A DNA stretch of 7,033 bases, from positions 1-7,033 of the forward strand of contig JBCCMA010000171.1 of assembly GCA_039026595.1 (NCBI GenBank), written 5' to 3'. Below the pieces are notes generated by a model. The model did not search any database. It worked only from the letters and a program-made list of their open reading frames with translations, and was not told the origin of the DNA. The position numbers and the translations under genes are program-made. The stretch comes from JBCCMA01 sp039026595 (GTDB lineage Bacteria; Pseudomonadota; Gammaproteobacteria; Steroidobacterales; JBCCMA01). This document shows, in pieces, positions 1-5,509 of this stretch (its first letter is position 1; each line of letters starts with the position of its first letter).

Positions 1-243
1 GACGAAATGTACATGTGCGAGCCCATATATTTCTGACAACCAATACCATATTAAGCCATCGTAAATTCCGAAGCGCACATGAGCAAAAAAAGTTTAACGG
101 CACTTTGACTAAACATTTACAAGCTTTGATTCAGCAAAAGCCGAAAATTGGCTTTGTCGAAAATGCATTTCCCATTCTCTTATTCTTGACTCCGGATCAG
201 AAAGTGGGAGGTGGTGTATTTATGTTGCTGAGTGCATTTTTGA
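1..243. other. AT-rich segment of unknown origin, unlike the rest of the window
   Basis: About 39% GC by direct count, against mid-60s in the genes that follow. I recognise no gene here. One forward frame (bases 3 to 260) has no stop, but its translation resembles no family I know. A good Shine-Dalgarno sequence, GGGAGG at 206-211, lies ten bases before an ATG at 222. That frame reads only MLLSAFLRRPIA before a stop at 258-260, so it could be the first codons of a foreign gene cut at the junction. An imperfect stem-loop (AAAGCCGA at 137-144, TTGGCTTT at 148-155) has no following T-run. No transposase fragment or terminal inverted repeat could be identified. It may be an insertion end, a rearrangement or an assembly chimera. 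Confidence 0.6.
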
Positions 244-546
244 GACGCCCGATCGCTTGAAGACGCAGGAGCCGATTTGCTGGTACTCGAGTGCGTGCCG
301 AACGCCGTGGGCGCGGACATCACCAGCATGCTCGATATTCCGACGATCGGGATCGGCGCCGGGCCGGACACCAGCGGTCAGATCATCGTACTTTACGACA
401 TCCTCGATATCGCGCCAGGCCGCAAACCACGCTTCGCGCATAACTTTCTTAAGGGACGGGACAGCGTCGGCGCCGCCATCGCGGCGTATGTTGAGGGCGT
501 CAAGGACGCAAGCTACCCGGCGCCGGAGCACTGCTTTGCCGAGTAG
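244..546 (+). pseudogene. panB: 3-methyl-2-oxobutanoate hydroxymethyltransferase PanB, C-terminal remnant (5' end missing)
   Basis: PanB transfers a hydroxymethyl group from 5,10-methylenetetrahydrofolate to 2-oxoisovalerate to make ketopantoate, the first committed step of pantothenate synthesis in the cytoplasm. Only about the last 100 of the usual 260-280 residues are present. Recognisable parts are the segment DAGADLLVLECVP, whose Glu is the family's catalytic glutamate, then IPTIGIGAGPDTSGQ and the C-terminal FAHNFLKGRDS. Homology begins at the Asp codon at 244, and the preceding in-frame codon (241-243) is TGA. The N-terminal metal- and substrate-binding part is therefore gone and no bona fide start exists. 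A TTG at 277 could only give an 89-residue inactive piece. The break coincides with the composition change, so this is either a disrupted gene or a contig-end artefact. It overlaps panC by 11 bases, as expected for a former panBC operon. Confidence 0.85.
525..528 (+). promoter_or_regulatory. Ribosome binding site supporting the TTG start of panC
   Basis: GGAG sits seven bases before the TTG at 536, inside the last codons of panB. The panC frame has no ATG or GTG near the expected N-terminus. The ATG at 549 is in a different frame. This spacing is the main reason for choosing TTG. Confidence 0.55.
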
Positions 547-1417
547 CGATGGCCCGCAGATCATCGCCACGGTCGATGCGCTCCGCGAGCGGGTTGGTCA
601 CTGGCGAGGTGAGGACGCGCGCGTGGCGCTGGTCCCCACGATGGGTAACCTGCACGCGGGGCATCTGTCGCTTGTGCGTCAGGCCAGGCTGGTGGCCGAT
701 CGCGTGGTGGTCAGTATTTTTGTCAACCCGCTACAGTTCGGCGGTGGCGAGGACTTCGATGCCTATCCGCGCACGCTGGACGCGGACTGCGCTGCCCTTG
801 CATCCGTCGGGGCCGATGTCGTGTTTCATCCCTCAGTGATCGAAATGTACCCCGACGGCACGCCATTGGTGACCGAGGTCCGGCTGCGTGCGCTTGAGTC
901 GGTGTTATGCGGCGAGCATCGGGACGGGCACTTCGCCGGTGTGGCCACCGTGGTCATGAAGTTGTTTGGACAGGTGCAGCCGGACGTTGCGATTTTTGGA
1001 CGCAAGGATCACCAACAGCTAACGCTGATACGGCGTCTGGTTCGTGATTTGCACGTCCCGGTACAGGTGGTGGCGGGCGACACGGTACGTGAACCCGATG
1101 GTCTTGCGATGAGCTCGCGCAATCGCTATCTGAGCGACGATGAGCGTGCGATCGCGCCCGAGTTGCAGCGAACGTTGCGCGCGGTGGCTGATCGCATCGT
1201 GTCGGGCGAACGCGACGTGGTGCAGTTGAGTGCGGTCGCCATGCAGGCGCTGAACGATGCCGGGTTTGATCCGGATTACGTGCGCGTGCTCGACGCACTC
1301 ACACTGACCGAACCGGACGCGTCCACAACGGACGTCGTCATAGCCGCTGCAGGGCACCTCGGGCGCGCGCGACTGATCGACAATGTGACCGTGCCCTGGG
1401 AGGCCGCTAGTCGTTGA
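536..1417 (+). CDS. panC: Pantothenate synthetase (pantoate--beta-alanine ligase)
   Basis: PanC condenses pantoate with beta-alanine using ATP, through a pantoyl-adenylate intermediate, to make pantothenate in the cytoplasm. The 293 residues compare with about 280 usual for the family. Visible motifs of this nucleotidyltransferase fold are PTMGNLHAGH at residues 34-43 (the HIGH-like ATP site), IFVNPLQFG at 61-69, the pantoate/ATP segment FGRKDHQQ at 154-161, and the KMSKS-like loop REPDGLAMSSRN at 185-196. FGRKDHQQ differs from the familiar FGEKDYQQ at two positions but keeps the Lys-Asp pair and both Gln. The start is inferred: family proteins begin near QIIATV, no ATG or GTG is available there, and TTG 536 has a well-placed GGAG. 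The ORF stays open back to 257 only because it lies out of frame over panB. The 3' end overlaps the opposing ppk2 by 11 bases. Confidence 0.93.
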   Translation: MPSSDGPQIIATVDALRERVGHWRGEDARVALVPTMGNLHAGHLSLVRQARLVADRVVVSIFVNPLQFGGGEDFDAYPRTLDADCAALASVGADVVFHPSVIEMYPDGTPLVTEVRLRALESVLCGEHRDGHFAGVATVVMKLFGQVQPDVAIFGRKDHQQLTLIRRLVRDLHVPVQVVAGDTVREPDGLAMSSRNRYLSDDERAIAPELQRTLRAVADRIVSGERDVVQLSAVAMQALNDAGFDPDYVRVLDALTLTEPDASTTDVVIAAAGHLGRARLIDNVTVPWEAASR

Positions 1418-2279
1418 TCAGTTGTTCTCGAAACGCGGCGAGTTCGCGCTGGGTCTCGGGGTCGAGTTCCGGGAAGTCGGGGGACATATCCGCGAGCGTG
1501 TCGTGCACAATTTTTGCGACGATGACCCGCATATCGGCTTTGCTGTCGGCCGGAATCGCGTACCACGGTGCGTGGGGCCGCGATGTCTCGTTCAGCGCGC
1601 GTTCGTAGGCCGCCATGTAGTCGGACCAGTAACCACGTTCGCGTACATCGCCGGCCTCAAACTTCCAGTTTTTTTCCGGATCGTCAATCCGTGAAATGAA
1701 CCGGCTTCGTTGCTCGTCACGCGAGACATTCAGCCAGAACTTGACGATGCGCGTGCCGTTGCGCGCGAGGTGTTTTTCATGGTCCCGGATGGATTCATAG
1801 CGCTGCGCCCAGAGCGCATCCGGGTCGGGTCGATGCGGTAATCGCTGATGATCGAGAATGGCGGGATGAACGCGTACGACCAGGAGTTCCTCATAATAGC
1901 TGCGGTTGAAGATTCCGATACGGCCGCGCTCGGGCAGTGCGCAACTGGTGCGCCACAGGAAATCGTGGTCCAGCTCACGGGACGACGGGCGCTTGAATGA
2001 GTGGACCTGACAGCCGGACGGATCAATGCCGCTCATCACGGCCCGGATCGTGCTGTCCTTGCCCGCCGCATCCATCGCCTGAAAAACGAGCAGCAGTGCC
2101 TGGCTGTCCTGAGCGTAGAGGCGTCGTTGTAACGGACGTAGAGCTTTGACGATGTCGCGTATTGCGTGCTTGGCATCGCGTTTGGACAAGCCGTCGCCGG
2201 CAACGCGCGTGGGCGCGTCGGCGACGCGAAAGCCGCCGTCAAAGGGAACGAGGTAGGGGCTGGTTACAAATTCTGTCAT
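1407..2279 (-). CDS. ppk2: PPK2-family polyphosphate:nucleotide phosphotransferase
   Basis: PPK2 enzymes move phosphate between inorganic polyphosphate and nucleotides (AMP, ADP, GDP) and so link polyphosphate stores to the nucleotide pool in the cytoplasm. The 290-residue protein is one full single-domain PPK2. It has Walker A at 67-78 (QAMDAAGKDSTI, with Asp70 and Lys74), the family block SGIDPSGCQVHSFKRPS at 83-99, then HDFLWR at 105-110, IGIFNRSYYEE at 121-131, the basic lid RSRFISRIDDPEKNWKF at 191-207, and APWYAIPADSK at 237-247. From memory, the NRSYYEE-LVVRVHP and DPEKNWKF blocks resemble class III enzymes, which accept AMP and ADP. That subclass is inference. The start is ATG 2277-2279, overlapping the queG stop as ATGA, so translation is probably coupled. 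An in-frame extension to 2339 would lie inside queG and adds nothing family-like. No Shine-Dalgarno sequence is evident. Confidence 0.93.
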   Translation of the reverse strand: MTEFVTSPYLVPFDGGFRVADAPTRVAGDGLSKRDAKHAIRDIVKALRPLQRRLYAQDSQALLLVFQAMDAAGKDSTIRAVMSGIDPSGCQVHSFKRPSSRELDHDFLWRTSCALPERGRIGIFNRSYYEELLVVRVHPAILDHQRLPHRPDPDALWAQRYESIRDHEKHLARNGTRIVKFWLNVSRDEQRSRFISRIDDPEKNWKFEAGDVRERGYWSDYMAAYERALNETSRPHAPWYAIPADSKADMRVIVAKIVHDTLADMSPDFPELDPETQRELAAFREQLIND

Positions 2280-3403
2280 GCGCTGTCGGCAAAGTCCGTG
2301 TGAGAAGAAGCGTCTTTGTTGTGCTGGTGCCATGCCCACTGCACATGTTCGCGCACCAGAGGGTCGGGATCGTCGAGGTGGGCTTTAAGCGTGTCGAGCA
2401 CGGTCGGGGTGGTGGGCGCGTTGCCCAGCGCCACCGCCAGATTTCGGCGCCAGCCGGTGTAACCCGCGCGGCGAATCGCGCTGCCGCGGGTGCGGGCGTC
2501 AAACTCGTCGGCCGTCCATAAAAACAACGTCACCAGTGACGCGCTGTCCAGCGAGTGACGAGGCGCGAAATCGGCTTCCTCGGTTAACCGGCCGAACTTG
2601 TTCCACGGACAAAAGAGCTGGCAGTCGTCACAGCCGTACACCCGATTTCCCATCAGCGGGCGAAGCGCGACCGGAATCGCTCCTTTGTTTTCGATCGTCA
2701 GATAGGAGATGCAGCGATTCGCGTCCACCTGATAGGGCGCCACGATGGCGCCCGTGGGGCAAACATCGAGACACGCGGTGCAGCGACCGCACAGGTGCTG
2801 GGACGGGCGGTCCACCGGCAGAGGCAACGTGGTGAAGATCTCGCCCAGAAAAAACCAGGACCCGTGATGACGATCGATCAGGTTGGCGTTCTTACCAATC
2901 CAGCCGAGCCCTGCGTTCCTGGCCAATGCCCGTTCAAGCACCGGGGCGCTGTCCACAAACACGCGACCTCCCATGGGGCCCGCGGCCTCGTTGACGCGTC
3001 GGGCAAGCCGTCTCAATCGCGCACGGAGCACCTTGTGATAATCGCGACCGAGCGCATAGCGAGAGACATAGGCGCCTTCCGGTGTGCGCAACTGCGCGAT
3101 GGCATCCGCCTTGCCCTCAGGCAGATAGTTCAATCGGACGCAGATGACGCGGACGGTGCCGGGTTCAAGCTCATCCGGACGCGCACGTTTCATTCCGTGG
3201 CGCGCCATGTAGTCCATGCCCGCGTGAAAGCCGCGCTCGAGCCAGCGTTTGAGATGGGGTTCCTCATCGGTGAGGTCGACGTCGGTGATGCCCACGGCGC
3301 TGAACCCCAGTTCGCTACCCCAGTCCTTGATTTGCGCGGCGAGCGCGCGCAAAGGGTCGGCGGGCGCCGGCTGGGTCGCGTTGACATGAGCAGATGGGTT
3401 CAT
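2276..3403 (-). CDS. queG: Epoxyqueuosine reductase QueG
   Basis: QueG is a cytoplasmic cobalamin- and iron-sulfur-dependent enzyme that reduces epoxyqueuosine to queuosine at position 34 of tRNAs for Asp, Asn, His and Tyr. The protein has 375 residues, close to the 379 of the E. coli enzyme. The N-terminal cobalamin/substrate part includes GFSAVGITDVDL at 33-44 and FHAGMDYMARH at 59-69. The segment VDSAPVLERALARNAGLGWIGKN at 150-172 holds the presumed catalytic Asp151. Two [4Fe-4S] sites follow: Cys205, Cys208, Cys211, Cys215, then Cys231 and GCDDCQLFCPWNKF with Cys258, Cys261, Cys265. A HEAT-like C-terminus (340-360, LDDPDPLVREHV) completes the architecture. ATG 3401-3403 was chosen because it precedes the conserved region by about 18 residues and stays clear of divergent nnr. 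No Shine-Dalgarno sequence is visible. It is the first gene of a queG-ppk2 unit. Confidence 0.96.
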   Translation of the reverse strand: MNPSAHVNATQPAPADPLRALAAQIKDWGSELGFSAVGITDVDLTDEEPHLKRWLERGFHAGMDYMARHGMKRARPDELEPGTVRVICVRLNYLPEGKADAIAQLRTPEGAYVSRYALGRDYHKVLRARLRRLARRVNEAAGPMGGRVFVDSAPVLERALARNAGLGWIGKNANLIDRHHGSWFFLGEIFTTLPLPVDRPSQHLCGRCTACLDVCPTGAIVAPYQVDANRCISYLTIENKGAIPVALRPLMGNRVYGCDDCQLFCPWNKFGRLTEEADFAPRHSLDSASLVTLFLWTADEFDARTRGSAIRRAGYTGWRRNLAVALGNAPTTPTVLDTLKAHLDDPDPLVREHVQWAWHQHNKDASSHTDFADSA

Positions 3404-3478
3404 GGGCGGGCGGTCGGTCGAACGTCGCAGAGGGGGCGGCAGCCCGTTCAGGCTGCCACGACCAGTATACTCACGCCC
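3404..3478. promoter_or_regulatory. Divergent queG / nnr promoter region
   Basis: This 75-bp gap must hold the promoters of both divergent genes. AGTATACT at 3464-3471 is a perfect palindrome, so it reads TATACT (five of six matches to TATAAT) on both strands. On the + strand the box at 3466-3471 predicts a start near 3478, one base before the nnr ATG. On the - strand the box at 3469-3464 predicts a start near 3457, giving queG a leader of about 54 bases. A possible - strand -35, TTGGCA, lies at 3494-3489, but the 19-bp spacer is long. No convincing + strand -35 is seen. Neither gene has a Shine-Dalgarno sequence. Confidence 0.5.
3438..3457. repeat. Perfect inverted repeat in the queG leader / nnr upstream region
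   Basis: GGCAGCC (3438-3444) and GGCTGCC (3451-3457) form a perfect 7-bp stem around a 6-base loop, CGTTCA. For nnr it sits in the -35 zone, where an operator could act. For queG it would form a stem-loop at the very 5' end of the transcript if initiation is at about 3457. No T-run follows on either strand, so it is not a typical terminator. The function is not known. Confidence 0.5.
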
Positions 3479-4960
3479 ATGAAGCCCATGCCAACCGCTC
3501 TGTATACCGCCGACACCGTGCGCGAATTTGATCGTCGCGCCATCGAAGAGCAGGGCATTCCCGGCTACACGCTGATGGTGCGCGCGGGACAACGGCTGCT
3601 TGCGACCATCAACGGGCGTTTCGGCGATGCGAAGCGTCTGCTGATTCTGTGCGGCTCCGGCAATAACGCCGGCGACGGTTACGTGCTGGCCCGGATGCTC
3701 CGGGCGCAGCAGCGGGACCTGTGTGTCATTGCGCTGTCCGATCCGGCGCGGCTTACGGGCGACGCCGCGCTGGCCTACGCGACCTTTCGGGAGGCGGGCG
3801 GCGTCACCGTCGATTGGCGTCCGGATAGCCTCGACGGTATTGACCTTGTGGTTGACGCGATCATCGGTACCGGTCTGAGTCGACCGCTCGGTGGCCCGGC
3901 GAAGAAAATTGTGTCGGCGCTAAACCGTGCGGATGTCCCGGTGCTGTCCGTGGATGTCCCGACTGGGCTCGACGCCGATTCGGGCCATGTCCTCGGTGAT
4001 GCCGTTCGCGCCGGGGCGACCGTGACCTTCATTGGCCTGAAGCTCGGGCTGTTTGACGGGCAAGGACCCGAACATACCGGGGATCTGATTTTCGATGATC
4101 TCGGTGTCAGCATAGCAGGTGGGGAGCGGCTGGCGCCGGTCGCGCGCTTGATTGATCGCGCGTCGTTTGCGCAGGCGCTGCCGCCGCGCAAGTTCGATAC
4201 GCATAAGGGATTGCTCGGGCATGTGTTGGTCATCGGCGGTGGCCCGGGGATGGCGGGCGCGGCGCGGCTCGCCGGAGAGGCGGCACTCCGGGCCGGCGCC
4301 GGACGCGTGACGGTCGCCACGTCGCCGACCAACGTGGCGGCGATCGTATCGGGACGGCCCGAGTTGATGGTGGCGGGTATCGAGGACCCGAGTGACATAG
4401 GGTCCTTACTTGGTAACGTTGATGTCGTGGCCATCGGTCCGGGCCTCGGCCTCGACGGTTGGGCACAGGGGTTGCTGCGCATTGTCGACGCGTCTCGACT
4501 GCCGATTGTGTTCGACGCCGACGCACTGACTCTGCTCGCGCAGCAACCCCGCGCGCGTGACGACGCCATCCTAACCCCCCATCCAGGCGAGGCCGCGCGC
4601 CTCCTGTCCTGTTCAGTCGCCGACATCCAGAGAGACCGGCGCGCCGCGGTTCGCGCGCTGTGCCGTCAGTACGGCGGTGTCGTGGTGCTGAAAGGGGCAC
4701 GGACGCTGGTGGCCCGACGCGACGAATTGCCGTGGCTTTGCGCGCACGGCAACCCAGGTATGGCCACGGCCGGGATGGGCGATGTACTGACCGGCGTCAT
4801 CGCCGGACTGCTCGGCCAAATGCGCGACCCTCTGCCAGCGGCGTGCTGCGGTGTGCTCGCCCACGCGCTGGCTGGTGATCTGGCCGCACAAAACGGGCAG
4901 CGTGGCTTGATTGCCGGCGACCTGTCGCGGCGACTGCCGAAGGTATTGAATCCGTCGTGA
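3479..4960 (+). CDS. nnr: Bifunctional NAD(P)H-hydrate epimerase / ADP-dependent (S)-NAD(P)H-hydrate dehydratase
   Basis: Nnr (YjeF) repairs hydrated NADH and NADPH. The N-terminal domain interconverts the R and S hydrates and the C-terminal domain dehydrates the S form using ADP. The 493 residues cover both domains. The epimerase half (about 1-225) shows CGSGNNAGDGYVLARML at 58-74, VDAIIGTGLSRPLGGP at 125-140 and VDVPTGLDADSG at 158-169. The dehydratase half (about 235-490) shows KGLLGHVLVIGGGPGMAGA at 243-261, GPGLG at 320-324, FDADAL at 345-350, TPHPGEAARLL at 366-376 and NPGMATAGMGDVLTGVIAG at 425-443, with the catalytic-type Asp in AGMGD. In LMVRAG (32-37) Val replaces the Glu usual in LMERAG. 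The start is ATG 3479. A second in-frame ATG at 3488 is possible. It is the first gene of the rightward unit, and its stop TGA shares one base with the tsaE start. Confidence 0.96.
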   Translation: MKPMPTALYTADTVREFDRRAIEEQGIPGYTLMVRAGQRLLATINGRFGDAKRLLILCGSGNNAGDGYVLARMLRAQQRDLCVIALSDPARLTGDAALAYATFREAGGVTVDWRPDSLDGIDLVVDAIIGTGLSRPLGGPAKKIVSALNRADVPVLSVDVPTGLDADSGHVLGDAVRAGATVTFIGLKLGLFDGQGPEHTGDLIFDDLGVSIAGGERLAPVARLIDRASFAQALPPRKFDTHKGLLGHVLVIGGGPGMAGAARLAGEAALRAGAGRVTVATSPTNVAAIVSGRPELMVAGIEDPSDIGSLLGNVDVVAIGPGLGLDGWAQGLLRIVDASRLPIVFDADALTLLAQQPRARDDAILTPHPGEAARLLSCSVADIQRDRRAAVRALCRQYGGVVVLKGARTLVARRDELPWLCAHGNPGMATAGMGDVLTGVIAGLLGQMRDPLPAACCGVLAHALAGDLAAQNGQRGLIAGDLSRRLPKVLNPS

Positions 4961-5424
4961 TGGCGGACAGTGGTGAGATCGGCCTGCGTGGCGAGCGCGC
5001 CACGATGGAATGGGGGGCGCGATTGCTCGCACCGTTGCTGGCGAAACGGCGACCCCCGCAGGGTGCCCTGATGACGCTCGACGGCCCACTGGGTGCTGGC
5101 AAGAGCACGCTGGTACGCGCAATGCTGCGGGCCGCCGGGGTAGGCGGCCCGGTACCGTCGCCCACCTATGCGTTGGTTGAGCCTTATGTGTTGCCGGGGC
5201 TCACTGTGCTGCATCTTGATTTGTACCGACTGTCCGATCCGGATGAGCTGGCGATGCTGGGCCTCGATCAGTGGCGTGGACCGGATACGGTGACGCTTGT
5301 GGAGTGGTCGTCCCGACTGCCCGGCGTGCTTGGCACGGCGGATCTGAGCGTTGAGCTCGCGCACGGAAAAAGTAGGGATGGGTCCGCACGGCGGGCACTC
5401 TGGCAGTGGCGTAGTGAACCCTGA
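4960..5424 (+). CDS. tsaE: tRNA threonylcarbamoyladenosine biosynthesis ATPase TsaE
   Basis: TsaE is the small P-loop ATPase that works with TsaB and TsaD to place N6-threonylcarbamoyladenosine (t6A) at position 37 of ANN-decoding tRNAs. The 154 residues match the family's 150-160. Walker A is GPLGAGKST at 42-50, with Lys48. SPTYALVEPY at 67-76, HLDLYRLSDPDEL at 85-97 and LVEWSSRLPGVL at 113-124 are the characteristic conserved blocks. ATG 4960 was chosen: it shares its A with the nnr stop (TGATG), a layout that favours translational coupling. A GTG at 4957 directly before it is the alternative and adds one residue. Its place between nnr and amiB matches the E. coli order (yjeF-yjeE-amiB). 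The C-terminal 20 residues are basic and poorly conserved. Confidence 0.95.
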   Translation: MADSGEIGLRGERATMEWGARLLAPLLAKRRPPQGALMTLDGPLGAGKSTLVRAMLRAAGVGGPVPSPTYALVEPYVLPGLTVLHLDLYRLSDPDELAMLGLDQWRGPDTVTLVEWSSRLPGVLGTADLSVELAHGKSRDGSARRALWQWRSEP

Positions 5425-5440
5425 GGCCCGCCCAGATCGT

Positions 5441-5467
5441 TTGCCATTCAGCTATCTTTCAGATAAT
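5441..5467 (+). promoter_or_regulatory. Candidate promoter for amiB in an AT-rich gap
   Basis: The 85-bp tsaE-amiB gap is AT-rich at 5441-5490 (34% GC by count). TTGCCA at 5441-5446 resembles a -35 and GATAAT at 5462-5467 a -10, each with one mismatch to consensus, but the 15-bp spacer is short. A perfect small palindrome, TATCT-TTC-AGATA (5453-5465), overlaps the -10. Initiation would be near 5474, leaving a leader of about 36 bases before the GTG start. Confidence 0.4.
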
Positions 5468-5509
5468 TTTGATTTACTTACATCGGCAAGTTCACCCAGC
5501 GGGAATCCA

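Noticed and set aside
137..155. Stem-loop AAAGCCGA / TTGGCTTT as a terminator
   Set aside because: It includes a G-T pair, has a weak AT-rich stem, and no T-run follows.
257..535. In-frame upstream extension of panC
   Set aside because: The extension overlaps panB coding sequence out of frame and has no PanC homology. It is open only because GC-rich DNA has few stops.
688..695. Chi-like octamer GCTGGTGG (also at 4705-4712)
   Set aside because: Both copies lie in GC-rich coding sequence and are expected by chance. Chi function of this octamer is not established for this unknown organism.
2795..3478. Upstream extension of nnr
   Set aside because: The frame runs antisense through queG, while family homology begins right after ATG 3479.
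3404..3592. Upstream extension of queG to an earlier start
   Set aside because: It would cross the divergent promoter and the first 38 codons of nnr, and the extra residues are not QueG-like.
3775..4626. 283-codon open frame on the - strand opposite nnr
   Set aside because: The translation is low-complexity, rich in Ser, Ala, Pro and Arg, with no motif. It is a shadow of the nnr codon pattern.
5351..5509. Earlier amiB start inside tsaE
   Set aside because: It would bury the signal peptide about 50 residues inside the protein and destroy export. GTG 5510 has a nearby GGGA and gives the family length.
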